Shown: positions 1 through 10,045, numbered from the stretch's first letter. The stretch is 64,000 nucleotides of DNA from Diplonema japonicum (GCA_964019335.1 OZ025759.1:144001-208000); one strand, 5' to 3'. Numbers and translations: made by a program. The notes: generated by a model from the letters alone, not told the origin.

Positions 1-596
1 CCGATGACATCCACAGGAAGTCCATCATCGGTAGCATCAGCTTCGACTTGCCCCAACCCTCTGTGTCCTTGACATCCGGACCACCGCATGTCACGTGCTA
101 CAAAGCTACTAAACGCATCGCTCGGAAGCACAACGCACCCAAGAAGGCGTGGTACAGCAGCTCTTCAACAGATGCAGCTGTCATCTTCAACAACAGAACT
201 GTTCTGCGAAAGCGACCGATAAGCACAGCAAGACGTCCGCAGCAGACTCTCAAAGAGTACCAGAAAAACCTTGCTGCCGAACGCGTGGAAGATCCTGCAT
301 TCTATGACTTGCTAATCAGCGTGAAGACCACCGAGCTTGTTGGCTGCGTAAGCATACTTGCAAACATAGGGCATCAGGAACACCTCATGCCGACCTTGAC
401 ACCAGACGAGGATGGATGTTTCCTGTTCAGCCCTTGCTTGATTCCATGGGTGCCGAGGCCCTCTTTTCTGTATGAGAAGGATGTAGTTATTTCTCTTTAT
501 ACACCGTTGCCTTCCGGTGACGACCTGGGGGACCTGCTTGCAGTATTTGAGGTGCGGTACACTGCGAAAGTAGAAGTTCGCAAGTTGAGCGTGTAG
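1..596 (+). CDS. 3' end of an unrecognised protein gene (partial)
   Basis: An open frame runs from the first bases of the window (codons in phase with position 3) to a TAG at 594-596, so the gene starts upstream and about 197 C-terminal residues are visible. I do not recognise the family. The fragment has a basic Ser-rich stretch near residues 25-75 (KRIARKHNAPKKAW), then a more compact, mixed region ending in alternating hydrophobic residues (VISLYTPL, LLAVFEVRYTAKVEVR) that look like beta strands, as in a C2-like or other beta-sandwich domain. That reading is a guess from composition only. No transmembrane segment is seen. It is followed by 72 bp and then the EMC6 gene on the same strand, consistent with the co-directional layout. 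Confidence 0.6.
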   Translation, partial: DDIHRKSIIGSISFDLPQPSVSLTSGPPHVTCYKATKRIARKHNAPKKAWYSSSSTDAAVIFNNRTVLRKRPISTARRPQQTLKEYQKNLAAERVEDPAFYDLLISVKTTELVGCVSILANIGHQEHLMPTLTPDEDGCFLFSPCLIPWVPRPSFLYEKDVVISLYTPLPSGDDLGDLLAVFEVRYTAKVEVRKLSV

Positions 597-668
597 TGGG
601 TTATTTTTTTTCCTCTACGCGCAAAGAAAAAAAGAAAAGAAAAAGGGGGGACATAAAATATAGTAACA

Positions 669-995
669 ATGTCGCAAGATGACCAGCTATCACTGCTGCC
701 GGAGAAGGTAGTGAAGAACGTGCAGATAGTAGACAAGATAAAGACCTTTGCGGCATGCACCACAGGGGTGCTGTCTGGTGTCATTGGGTTGACTGGTTTG
801 AACGGGTTCATGGCATTCTTCATCCTCAGCGTGTTGGTGGTAGGTTATTTGCAGTACGTGATCATCGGTGCCTCAAAATCAAAAGACTACTTTGCGCCAG
901 ACTACTCCTTGTTCTCCTTCGGCAACATCATCGGTGCCTTCGTGACCTACGTTGTCGTGTGGACCATAGCTTACGACACTGTACACATATTCTAG
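669..995 (+). CDS. EMC6: ER membrane protein complex subunit 6
   Basis: A 108-residue protein, the usual EMC6 length. After a short polar N-terminus come hydrophobic segments at about residues 28-46 (ACTTGVLSGVIGLTGLNGF), 48-66 and 88-106. The pattern GVLSGVIGLTGLNGF followed by a C-terminal FVTYVVVWTIAYDTVHIF closely follows the Rab5-interacting/EMC6 family, where the protein is a core membrane subunit of the complex that inserts tail-anchored and multipass proteins into the ER. The family match comes from memory of the family pattern, not from a search. The start is the first ATG after the upstream stop; a possible splice acceptor (atatag) lies just before it. No intron is needed. Confidence 0.85.
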   Translation: MSQDDQLSLLPEKVVKNVQIVDKIKTFAACTTGVLSGVIGLTGLNGFMAFFILSVLVVGYLQYVIIGASKSKDYFAPDYSLFSFGNIIGAFVTYVVVWTIAYDTVHIF

Positions 996-1144
996 CTGGC
1001 GCATAGCAGTGTTTTTGTGTTTAAAAAATATTTTATTAGTGTTTTTGAGACCTTGCAGTGTTTCTTTAGTCATATTACGTTATCTGCAGCCCAGCCTAAC
1101 CTACGGAGCATCTTCGTATCCCCGCTCAGGTCAAATGCAGTAGC

Positions 1145-2257
1145 ATGCTCCGTCACGCAACCGATGCGAGAGTCGCAGGTGCGGTACACAGCAAGTGGAG
1201 GCACAAGGCAAAGAACTTCTCGGACGTTGACTTGGAAGGTGTGCAGAAGAAGCTGCGGGAAGACATCAACAGGCTGCGGGGGGCAGGGAACGAGGTGTCG
1301 GTGAACACTTACCACGAGGTGATGAAAGTGGTAGGAAAGGGCGCACATGGAGGGCAGCGGGTCATGCATTGGTATGACCAGATGACTTCACATGGCGTGC
1401 GGCCAGACAACACCACAAGTATGATTATCCTCAGGGCACATGGCCAGGCCAAAGATATCGTGATGCTGAAGAAAGCATGGAGCACGCTGTGCGAAACAAC
1501 ACCGCAGCCCCCCCTACCGGTGTACAACACCTACATCATGGGGCTGATCGCATGCAGACACTGCCATGAGGCGTGCAGGATGGTCAAAGACATGGAAGCC
1601 AACGGCCCCTTGCCGTCTGTGGTGACGTATACACTAATGCTGCAAGTGGACAAGGTACAACGTGAGAAGTGGACGGAGAAGATAAGGGAAATGAACAAGG
1701 GTATGCTTGACACAGAGGCAGAGATGGCGCTATTCAGGTTGGCATGTACAGAGGACGGGTACACAGAAGGGCATGCCTCTTTGCAGAACATGAGGGACAG
1801 GGGTGTGAAGTATGATGTTCGTGCCTTCCTGTACCTGCTGGGATGCTGTCGCTCTGGAGAGCAGCTTGCCAGTGTTTGGAACGAATGCAAGCGGGATGGG
1901 TTCTCGCACACTGTCGCTTGTTACAATACAGTGCTGGCCTTCCTGTCGGCAAGGGCCTGCCACGTGGATGACTCATTCCATAAAACTGTTCTTTTCATAT
2001 ACTTCACCGCTCTGCACGGTGCGGGGCACACCCCTTCGTACTCCACAGTGCGGCATGTGCTGCAGTCTTGCGCAAAGACAGGCGACGTTCTTGTCAGTGA
2101 GAAGGTGAGGCGGTCCCTGCCGAAGTTCGTGAAAGAAAAGTCCATCATTAACCTTGTGCTGGATTCATATCGAGAGGACTCCTTACGAGAGTCCCACCCT
2201 GAGAGGGCACCAATCTTTGCTGAGAGGGTTGCCGCTTTGGATGACTGCAAATGGTGA
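1145..2257 (+). CDS. pentatricopeptide-repeat (PPR) protein, probably mitochondrial
   Basis: 370 residues without introns. The N-terminus (MLRHATDARVAGAVHSKWRHKAK) is basic, free of acidic residues except one, and resembles a mitochondrial presequence. Helical-repeat units of PPR type recur: near residues 58-95 (NTYHEVMKVV, then WYDQMTSHGVRPD), 125-165 (YNTYIMGLIACRHCHEACRM followed by MEANGPLPSVVTYTLML) and 220-265 (ECKRDGFSHTVACYNTVL). The motif G-x-x-P-x-x-x-T/Y is typical of PPR loops. Such proteins bind organellar RNA and act in its processing or translation; that role is inferred. The ATG lies 15 nt after a clean acceptor-like site (cccgctcag ending at 1129) preceded by a branch-like cctaac. 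Confidence 0.8.
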   Translation: MLRHATDARVAGAVHSKWRHKAKNFSDVDLEGVQKKLREDINRLRGAGNEVSVNTYHEVMKVVGKGAHGGQRVMHWYDQMTSHGVRPDNTTSMIILRAHGQAKDIVMLKKAWSTLCETTPQPPLPVYNTYIMGLIACRHCHEACRMVKDMEANGPLPSVVTYTLMLQVDKVQREKWTEKIREMNKGMLDTEAEMALFRLACTEDGYTEGHASLQNMRDRGVKYDVRAFLYLLGCCRSGEQLASVWNECKRDGFSHTVACYNTVLAFLSARACHVDDSFHKTVLFIYFTALHGAGHTPSYSTVRHVLQSCAKTGDVLVSEKVRRSLPKFVKEKSIINLVLDSYREDSLRESHPERAPIFAERVAALDDCKW

Positions 2258-2321
2258 ACTGTTTTGGTTTTTTTTTTTATATCCAGTCACATCACGTACC
2301 ATCACAGAAGGGGAGGCTGGA

Positions 2322-2798
2322 ATGTTACGGGCGATATCAGGCATTAGCAGGCAGGCGCGGTGGAGGTCGGTAAACAACCCTTCGAAGACAGGGTACCCGA
2401 ACGCAAAGTATGAAGTGTTCCGGACTGCATGGGTGAGACCCGAGGTGAAAGGGCTGACGTATTTGGACGACAAGACAATACCTACTTTGAACTTGACGGA
2501 TCCACATGAGAGGGTGGAGGCAGCCCTCGCAGGAGAAGGGACCCCCGACTCTTTCGAAAAGTTCCCTTGGGAACTGTACGGGCGTGCTATCGCCACCTCT
2601 GCGGTGTGCTCGGTGGTGGCATTCCTGTTGTTGCTGTCCACACTGAGTCTGTACTACAAACTACAGACGGAGAGGTTTATCGCAAGCAACCAGAAGCGAC
2701 AACTGCAGCAGATCCTTGCAATGGTTAACAAATTAGAGAGGCAGAACGAGGCTTACAAGCTACAGATAGAAATGCAGAAGGGCGACGTGCCCGCGTGA
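2322..2798 (+). CDS. single-pass membrane protein with coiled-coil tail, possibly mitochondrial
   Basis: 158 residues, not recognised. I chose the ATG at 2322 because an acceptor-like tract (atcacgtaccatcacag) ends 14 nt upstream and the longer open frame would run back through the poly-T leader. The N-terminus (MLRAISGISRQARWRSVNN) is amphipathic and basic, like a mitochondrial targeting peptide. One strong transmembrane segment sits at about residues 91-109 (ATSAVCSVVAFLLLLSTLSL), followed by a charged Gln-rich helix (residues 115-153) with heptad-like spacing. This layout is common in small inner-membrane assembly factors, but no specific family can be named. Confidence 0.6.
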   Translation: MLRAISGISRQARWRSVNNPSKTGYPNAKYEVFRTAWVRPEVKGLTYLDDKTIPTLNLTDPHERVEAALAGEGTPDSFEKFPWELYGRAIATSAVCSVVAFLLLLSTLSLYYKLQTERFIASNQKRQLQQILAMVNKLERQNEAYKLQIEMQKGDVPA

Positions 2799-2841
2799 TT
2801 TCTTATTTCTTCTTCTTGCTTATACAATCTTCATACTTCAG

Positions 2842-3765
2842 ATGCACCCGTCACAAACATGGCTGGAAAAGACAGGAAAGTACGCGACATGGCAGGGTGT
2901 CCTGAAGCACGCACACGTCTCGTACGATGAATTCCTTGAGAAGTGGGACGGTACTGGCAGCGTTGCAGATGCAGCGGAGAAGATGGGCTATACCAGGCTT
3001 GAGGCGGCAAAGATTGAAGCCCAATGGTCGCGGAGAGGACAGTTGATGATACAAGACTCCGATAAGTGGAAAGCACTGCAAGCAGTTCTTGTTGAGTACA
3101 ACTGGAAGGGGACACTTGTCGCGGCTAACCAGTGCGAAAAAGAAACCAGCGAGAGAGGGGCACGGTTCAGAGAACGGTGGGCAGGGCAACGCACTGTATT
3201 GACCCTGGTGAACGCGAAGAGCCAAGAGAAAGGCATTTTCGATGCAGTGCCCCTGCAAGTCAAGCCTGGGAGGTACGTAATATCTCTCTACGAGGTGTGT
3301 CTGGGTGTCATCAGATCAGATGCTAGCATGGAGCATGACACCTTATACAACAGAGACGAGAACACGTATACTGTACATGACAGCAGCAGATACATAGAAC
3401 GGTATAAGTGCATGGTGCAGGTGGACAATCCTCCGTCTTGCGAACCCCCCACAAGAGCTGCCATCAGGGACATTACCAATACTGCTATTAACGTATGCTC
3501 GAAGATAGCATCAGCAAGGGAGCAGGTCACGGACATGATTGATGCCTTCGAGCGATTTCACCAACCACCCCTCTCCGCAATGCCTGTTGTAGACCCTTTT
3601 GCACTCACCGCGCACTGTGAACTGGAAACCAACCGATTGGCCTCACTAGAAAAAGAAGGCTACGAGGGCAGCAATGTCTCGGTGACTATGCTTGCTGTGC
3701 ACAAAAAAGCTTTGGAGAACCCTTACAGCGTCATGTGGGTTTCGCCCCACAGCGCATCTTACTAG
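2842..3765 (+). CDS. unrecognised 307-residue protein
   Basis: Intronless gene whose ATG directly follows an acceptor-like AG (cttcatacttcag, ending at 2841), so a trans-spliced message would have almost no native 5' leader. The protein is soluble-looking, mixed alpha/beta, with no membrane segment or signal peptide. Its first 110 residues have Trp-containing helical patches (TWQGVLKHAHVSYDEFLEKW and a later YNWKGTLVAAN) that suggest a small helical repeat or HTH-like unit (DAAEKMGYTRLEAAKIEAQW). The middle contains a run of beta-like residues, and residues 205-245 form a predicted helix. I do not know the function; codon use and composition match its neighbours. Confidence 0.6.
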   Translation: MHPSQTWLEKTGKYATWQGVLKHAHVSYDEFLEKWDGTGSVADAAEKMGYTRLEAAKIEAQWSRRGQLMIQDSDKWKALQAVLVEYNWKGTLVAANQCEKETSERGARFRERWAGQRTVLTLVNAKSQEKGIFDAVPLQVKPGRYVISLYEVCLGVIRSDASMEHDTLYNRDENTYTVHDSSRYIERYKCMVQVDNPPSCEPPTRAAIRDITNTAINVCSKIASAREQVTDMIDAFERFHQPPLSAMPVVDPFALTAHCELETNRLASLEKEGYEGSNVSVTMLAVHKKALENPYSVMWVSPHSASY

Positions 3766-3861
3766 ATGTACTTTTTGTTTTGTTTTCTGTTTTCGTTTTT
3801 CTTTTTTTTCTTTTTTTTTTTTTTTTTTGCTAATCAAACACTTTGTCATCCAGGAGGCAAA

Positions 3862-5745
3862 ATGATGGACCAGACGTCAGAGCTCCAGCAGACGGAAGAC
3901 ATGCTGATGGAGATACAAGATGAGCTGAAAGTGATGGAGGACAGGGTAGTGGACAGGGAGACGCAGATAGATGCAATCATCGACAAAAATAAGAAGAGAG
4001 AACGTGCCCTCCTGGACTGCCTGGAGGCATTGGTGGGGTACGTCACTATGATGGAGCAGAACGTGGTGCAGCCCGCTATCGGGAACCTTCTTGATGAGCT
4101 TCGAATCCACCACAACAACGTGGCATACAACAGGGAAGAAGCCGTTGGTAAAATAGGTCGGGCAGTTACCAGCAGCTCGTCTCGGTTGGGGAAGCTCCTG
4201 TCCCACCTGCACGACCCGTCTGCCAACGTGATGGCCATGGAGGATAAAAGAAAAGCAGCCTTCGGTGAAAGCGCTGTGTACCAGCCGGAAGATGCTTACA
4301 TCCTATCGCAGTCCCTCCTTCAAGACAAGGAGCAGATGCAGCAAATTATCAAGTTTTGCATGCAATGTTTGCAAACAGGCAAAGAACCGACATCTGACAT
4401 TGGTTCGGAAAGACAAGGGAGGGTCATCGAAAGACAGAACAGGGAGATCACCATGCTGCAGCAGCAGAACGACAGTCTCAAAGCTGAAGTGCAGAGGTTG
4501 CACAGCGTCAGCCAACAAGTGGTTCATCAGGCGAACGACGGTGGCAGACTGCAAGCAGAGCTGAGCATGATGGCACAAGAGAAAGGAGTCCTTGCACAGC
4601 AGATCGAGAGTCTCGAAAGCACAGTACGACAAGAGCGCAAGATACTGAATCAGAAGATCGAGTCCCTCCAAAACAGTCTTGGGCAGACCTCCGCTGAGAG
4701 GGACGCGGTAAAGGCAAGGATCGACCTATCCGAACGTGAAACCTCACAGGCAACAAGGGAGAGGCACCTTCTACAGCAGCAGAACCTCTCTCTGGACGGA
4801 GCCATCCAGCAGCTGCAGCAGGAGCGCTCCCTCACAGTCAGGAAGTTAGAACAAGCCGAAACAAAGAACTTGTTGCTTGAACAAGAACGTGCTATTGTGA
4901 GGCAGAAATTTGAAACTGTCGACAGGGCCCTCAACGAAGGGGAGAGCGAGAAAATGGTATGTGCGGTTACTTGCTTCTCACTTCAAAACACCAGGTATTG
5001 CGTGACGAACTTGAGTCCGCACGGAGCAGGATGTTCCATGGGGCAGACATGGATATAAAGGATGCCCTTCGCCATGTATGTGACAACTGCCACCAAAGCC
5101 ACCGACAGGAGAGGGAGGAATCCCACCGATTGAGGTTAGAGGTGGAGCTGTTGCAAAGGGAACGTGCTTCGGAGCAAAGTGAGAAGGGAGAGGAAGTATG
5201 TGTAATGGGCTCTGTAATTTTCAACACAGCTGACGGGGACGCGAACAGAGAACTTGCGTCTAAAGAATGAGTTTGATAGGCAGCATGTGCTGTTGGAACA
5301 GGCTGGCCAAAGGGAAGCAGAACTCACGACGAAATGTAAGGTGCTCACAGATGTCGCAGACAGACTGAAGATGGAGCTCGAGCAAGCAATCTTGTCAAAG
5401 CCAGGTGGAAACCTCAGTGCAGCTGGAATGACCACGGACGGCATGCATAACAGAATCACCGCATTTGAGATGAGTATGAACAAGCTGAATAACGAAGTGG
5501 GCAACGTGGAAGGGAGAATCAACTCCCTTGACGGAAGCCCTGATGCAGTCCACCAGCTTGACAAGGAACGTGCCCTCTTCGAGGCTGAGCGAAGCGAGTG
5601 CGACCAGATCGTCAAGCAGATGACTGAAGAACTGGAGCTGCTCGTCCATGAAAACCAACAGTTAAAACAGCAGCAGTCGCAGCAGCATCAACACCTTGCC
5701 GCCTCTAGCTGGGGGAACAAGCACCCAACCCACCACGCACACTAA
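3862..5745 (+). CDS. long coiled-coil protein with two short introns
   Basis: Exons 3862-4956, 4995-5195 and 5230-5745 join in phase 0 to give 603 residues. Almost the whole chain is Gln/Glu/Lys/Leu-rich heptad sequence (for example RQNREITMLQQQNDSLKAEV), i.e. an extended coiled coil, with a Gln/His-rich C-terminus (QQQSQQHQHL). Such proteins serve as structural parts of centrosomes, basal bodies, flagella or Golgi tethers; nothing here picks one. I start at the first ATG of the MMDQ pair, 8 nt after a clear acceptor (catccag) that follows a poly-T tract; the upstream in-frame poly-Phe stretch is the translated T run and is not protein. The second intron has two candidate acceptors; only the one at 5229 keeps frame. 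Confidence 0.8.
4957..4994 (+). other. spliceosomal intron, 38 nt
   Basis: Starts gtatgt and ends accag. Removal joins EKM to VLRDEL in phase 0 and restores the coiled coil; unspliced reading hits a stop at 5056-5058. Confidence 0.85.
5196..5229 (+). other. spliceosomal intron, 34 nt
   Basis: Starts gtatgt and ends caacacag. Splicing joins KGEE to LTGTRTENL in phase 0. The alternative AG at 5247-5248 would shift frame. Confidence 0.8.
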
Positions 5746-6304
5746 TGTGCTTTGTAGACTAGATACTAGAGTTGTATTGTGTTTTGTTATCTGATATCCT
5801 GCAAACTCTTAATCTTTATGCGGCCGTCAGGGGGGTCTAATTGATTTTTGAATTTTCTTAATTTGGGCTCTTGTTGGCATGGATCGAACATGCTGAAGTC
5901 TTGAGGTTATTTCTTGATTCGAGGACGCATTTGAAACATATTTGAAATCTGCGTTCATTCCACTAAGTATTTTATCATCTCGACCCATAGGAAGCTAATG
6001 TTAAGGCCTTGTACATCTTACACCTCAAAACAAAGATTTGGAATATCTGCGTTCATTCCACTAAATATTTAGTGTTCGAGGCATGAAGGTTCATTGATCG
6101 GATGTCGCGAGACCGTTGCCCAAACTGGGGTCCATTTGCTATTTCCTGGAAATTATGTTAAAAAAGAGGGAAAAAACTGGGGAAGTTTTTTTCTAGTTCT
6201 TTTCTTTTTGTTTTGAGGTCCCTTTTTTGTGTTTGTGTATCGTTAGCAATAACAATCGCTTCTAATTCACGTGCAAATCAGCAAGAAAAACATCGAGAAA
6301 AACA
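5746..6304 (+). other. AT-rich intergenic stretch with a 24-nt direct repeat
   Basis: No convincing gene. It holds two near-identical copies of an ATCTGCGTTCATTCCACTAA-type motif and pyrimidine-rich tracts, then changes abruptly near 6305 to the GC-rich retroelement remnant. Confidence 0.6.
5947..6069. repeat. short direct repeat pair
   Basis: The 20-nt core atctgcgttcattccactaa followed by (g/a)tattt occurs at 5947 and again at 6045, 98 bp apart. Origin unknown; it flanks the retroelement region on its left side. Confidence 0.7.
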
Positions 6305-6310
6305 TCACGA

Positions 6311-7756
6311 GTCCCCCTTCAGCCAGGTGCCTTCCAGAACCCGCTCTTCGGCCTGGGGGTGAACGCCGATGGCACGATCTCCGGGGACCAGGAGCTGGCG
6401 GGCCTTCAGGTTGTGGAGGCGGGTGGTGTGCGGATCCGCTGCGTGCGGGACATGCATGCAGCCGTGCGACGGCCCGACGTGGACTACGTTGCGGCCCGTC
6501 CCCTGCCTCTGTCTGAACACGCGAGGTACCTTGGGGTTACGGTGGACTCTGGGCTCACGTTCGGTGAACACGCACAGGACATCCTACGGCGGGCCAGCAA
6601 AAGGCTGAGGGTGCTGAAGCTCTTGTCCGGCACGTCCTGGGGCAGCAAGAGGGACACTCTGCGGTCTCTCTACGTTACGTACATCCTCCCGCTGCTGCGC
6701 TACTGCATGGGGGTCTACTACAGCAGGCTCGATGATGTCGGGAGGAAGGACCTGGCTGGGCTTCACCAGGAGGCGGCGGTGCTGATCACGGGCTGCTGGA
6801 GTGGCTCCGGAGGGTACAAGCTCCTAGCTGAGGCAGGACTGCTTCCCCTCGAAAGAATGGCGGAGGGTGCTGCGGCGACGATGACGGCGAAGGCCTTCTG
6901 CTGGCAGTCTTCCCCGGTTCACAGGGAGACGGTCAAGCTGAAGCAGGCGAACAGGCTGGGGTGTGGGTGGCTGCGCTCTGGCTACCAAGCACTGCGTCGA
7001 TGCGGGTTGGAACCAAAGGTGCACTTCGAGTACCTGTCGGCTACGCCCCTGGCGGCCCCGTGGCAGACAGGCATGGTCGACTTCAGGACTGACCTCCCCG
7101 GCGGGGTCACGCGATCGTCGCCAGACGCGGACAGGCGGAAGGCGGCCGAGGCTGCTCTTGCGGCCCTCCCCCCGGGCCATGCCTACACGGATGGCTCGGT
7201 TGTGCAGGTCGGACAGAAGGCGAAAGGTGGCTCTGGGGTTTATCTGCAGCTGCCTCCCCCCCTGACCCCTGTGTCTATGTGCCATGGCGTCAACGACTTC
7301 TGTTCATCTTTTCGGGCAGAGGGCATGGCTGTGAAAACGGCGCTGGATATGGTGGCTACCCTCCGAAAAACACACCCTTCGCTGGCGAAGTCCCCGCTGT
7401 CGATCTGCACCGACTCCCTCTCCCTCGTCGAGCAGCTGCGAGCTGGCCCAACGCGACAGAGGGAGAAGCTCGACCACCAGACGTGGAGCCGGCTGGTGAC
7501 CGCGGCGCGCACGCAGGGGACACCGGTGGTCCTCCAGTTTGTGCCCTCCCACTGTGGGGTGGACGGGAACGAGAAGGCTGACGCTCTGGCCGTGGAGGGA
7601 ACGAAGCGGAAGCAGGACAGGCCCTCCCTTGACTACCGATCAGTGAGGGCCCTGGTGCGACGGTGGGTGGTGCGGAGGTCCGCGGAGCTCATAACATCCC
7701 TAGGGCCATGGAAGCAACCTCTGCTTAATTCCTGGTACGTGGGAGGCTCCTCTTGA
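6311..7756 (+). pseudogene. RT C-terminal/RNase H open frame of remnant 1
   Basis: About 480 codons are open with an intact RNase H active-site set but no catalytic RT core and no plausible start; the first in-frame ATGs are internal. Downstream, a gtacgt donor at 7735 and a branch-like cctaac plus tttcag at 7877 mimic an intron, but joining them does not keep frame with the 7880-8338 segment. I therefore treat this as a broken gene. Confidence 0.65.
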
Positions 7757-7879
7757 GGATGTCAGTCACCTTTTCCCTTTTTTACTCGACTCTCTGTTTT
7801 CGTATGCAGTATTTATTCTTTCCCACCCCTTTTTATCTATTTCTTCGCTTCTTCATCCTAACTTAAAACCATTTCAGTA

Positions 7880-8338
7880 GCCCACAACTACGCGGTGGCG
7901 ACCGAGCTTCGGTCCGCGCACTTCCCCCTTGGCTTCCCCAGACAAGCTGAAACGGTCATCTCGCGGCTGCGGATTGGTCACTCGGCTCTCTTCTTCGGCT
8001 TCCTGCAGACTGCTGGCCCGAACAGGAAGCACAAGGGTGTGCTCCGGTGCCCAGCCTGCCACGCAGCACCGATGTCCAGGGAGCATGTTGTCGGTGGGTG
8101 CCCTGTGATCGGGAAGGGGGCGATCGACACTCCTGCTGGTACTCCCTCCCTAGCGTTCTCCCTGTCGAGACGCGTGACCCAGATCTACGACCTCGTTGTT
8201 GAGTCTGGCCTGCTCGCCTGGTCACGCTCCGGACTGTTCACCTCGCCATCATCCACAGACGTCACTGCACCTTCAAACGTGCCGCCCCCTCCTCCGGTCT
8301 CTCTTGACGCCGGTCCCGCGGCCCCCGTGCTGCGCTAA
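7880..8338 (+). pseudogene. C-terminal CCHC fragment of retroelement remnant 1
   Basis: The frame AHNYAVATEL... continues the domain order seen in the second copy: an RLRIGHSAL motif (compare RLRTGHTPL in remnant 2), then a zinc knuckle C-x2-C-x8-H-x4-C and a final LLAWSRSGLF (compare LLSWSECGIF). It is separated from the RNase H part by the stop-containing pyrimidine-rich spacer. Confidence 0.65.
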
Positions 8339-8400
8339 GGGATCGCCCGCGTGTGTGTAAAGCGAAATGTTGTGTTTTCCACTTTCCTTTCCCTTCCTTC

Positions 8401-9967
8401 CCCTTCCTCCGTCGCGAGGCGTGACAGGGCCAAGTATCTAGGGGTCATCCTTGACGCTGACTTGTCTTTCGGTGCCCATGCCCGCGACATCATCGAGAGA
8501 TACGACAAACGAATTCGCATACTGCGGCTCCTCTCCGGCTCGTCCTGGGGCAGTTCCGCAGCATCACTCAGGTCCTTGTACCTGGCCTACGTCCTACCGG
8601 TGTTCACCTACTCGATTGGCATCTTCTTCGCACTGATGTCTGCTCAAGACAGGAAGGCACTGTGCATGAGGCACGATGAGGCAGCCCGACGAATCACGGG
8701 GTGCGTCAAGAACACCTCCACCTCGGCTGTACTGTGTGAGGCCCGCTTGCGCCCGCTCGACCTGATGGCCGACGCTGCTTCTGCCATTCTACTGCAGAGG
8801 GCACTGAGGTGGGTGGGAACCCCGGTGAACAGGGTGGTCAGGGGTGCAGCTACCGCAGGATGGGCCTTGGGAGCGCTGAAGGCGACGAGGAGTTCTGGGC
8901 TGAGTGCGGTTGCTTCCCTACCGCTAGGGCCTGATACGAGAGCCCCCCCCTGGGCGGAAGGCATCCACGTCGATCCCTACGCCACCGACACCAGGAGGAC
9001 ACTCCCCGACGATGTGAGGGCGGCAGCGGCTGCGGAAAAGCTGGACGAGATCCCAAGCGGCGCTCTGGTAGTGTACACGGACGGCTCGGTGATAAGGGGG
9101 AGAGGGGGAGCTGGGGTTGCCTTCAGAGTCCCCGACATGGACCTCACCCTTACCACCTCTCACGGGGCCGGCATGGTCTCCACACCCATGTGCGCCGAGG
9201 GCACCGCTATCCTGATGGGGTTGAAGGAGGCTGCGGAGGTGTACAAAACGGTCGTGAACCTGAGGGGCCGCCCTCTCTACCTGCTGACCGACTCACAGAC
9301 GATGCTGCGGAGGCTCGCTGGAGGCCCCGGACAGCAGAGGGAGTCCACGGACAGACGGATCTGGGATGCCGCTTCCTGGCTCAGGGCCAAACGCTCTGGT
9401 GATGTGCACTTCTGGTACATCCCCTCCCACTGCGGTGTGACGGGGAACGAGCTCGCCGACGGAGCGGCCAGGGACGGGCTGTCGAAGTCGCCTTGCGGGG
9501 TTAGCTACCGCTCCAGCAAGGCGGCCATAAAAGCGTGGCTGAGAGGAAGGTCGCGTGCGAGATACAACAGCGACTCCCCCGGCCACCACCGCCTCGTCAC
9601 CGGTGGCGAATGTCTCTCTCTCCCACCACTCAGTAGGAGGGATGAGGTCCTGATCGTTCGGCTCCGGACCGGACACACGCCTTTGATGAGGGGGTACCTC
9701 CAGCTCAAGGGACCCCTGAGGGCTGAGGGGAGTCATCACCTCACCTGCCCCGCCTGCAACGTTCAATCACCGCTCGACGCTGATCACCTGCTGAGGGGCT
9801 GTCATTCTCTGGCTCCCACAGCTAAGTCCTTCTACGACACTGGGCTGCCGCTCCGCGCGCTGCTTTCCAAGCACTCCGCCGAGGTCTGCGCCTTCATCGA
9901 GGCCTCCGGGCTCTTATCATGGTCTGAGTGTGGGATCTTCCCCCCGGCCGACGCAGCACAAGGGTGA
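8401..9967 (+). mobile_element. 5'-truncated non-LTR retroelement remnant 2 (RNase H + CCHC)
   Basis: A second, diverged member of the same family lies directly downstream in the same orientation. It begins near 8420 at the RAKYLGVILDADLSFGAHARD motif, almost the same point at which recognisable thumb sequence begins in remnant 1, and is open to the TGA at 9965-9967. The RNase H residues are retained (VYTDGS, CAEGTA, LTDSQT, GNELADGAA), as is the terminal C-x2-C-x9-H-x4-C knuckle. No RT catalytic domain is present. Unlike remnant 1 the frame is unbroken, so it is either young or under some constraint. The 3' end runs into poly-C and a CA microsatellite, with no poly-A tail. Confidence 0.8.
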
Positions 9968-9983
9968 TCGTGAGCCCATTATA

Positions 9984-10005
9984 GACCCCCCCCCCTCCCC
10001 CTTTG

Positions 10006-10037
<32 letters not shown>

Positions 10038-10045
10038 ACTCACAC
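9984..10045. repeat. poly-C and CA/CT microsatellite
   Basis: Runs of C interrupted by ctcccccttt, then a (ca)n stretch ending in cactcacacg. It follows the retroelement remnants and precedes the tRNA; the rest of 9968-10210 holds only C-rich sequence. Confidence 0.85.

Larger units (their letters stand above)
6305..8338 (+). mobile_element. 5'-truncated non-LTR retroelement remnant 1 (RT tail + RNase H + CCHC)
   Basis: GC-rich block, unlike its AT-rich flanks. The frame open from about 6311 to 7756 begins in what looks like a decayed reverse-transcriptase finger/palm segment (QNPLFGLGVN); no catalytic F/YxDD is present. It continues through the RT thumb/connection (RYLGVTVDSGLTFGEHAQD) into an RNase H domain with all four acidic residues in context: YTDGS, RAEGMA, CTDSLS and GNEKADALA. 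A stop at 7754 is followed by about 140 nt of pyrimidine-rich sequence. Coding similarity then resumes at 7880-8338 with a terminal C-x2-C-x8-H-x4-C knuckle (CPACHAAP...EHVVGGC). This architecture fits RNase-H-bearing non-LTR elements such as the ingi/L1Tc or CR1/I groups. No poly-A tail or target-site duplication was found. Confidence 0.8.

Noticed and set aside
3766-3861. In-frame N-terminal extension of the coiled-coil protein containing poly-Phe
   Set aside because: It translates the T-rich splice tract; the acceptor at 3853 and the ATG at 3862 define a sensible start.
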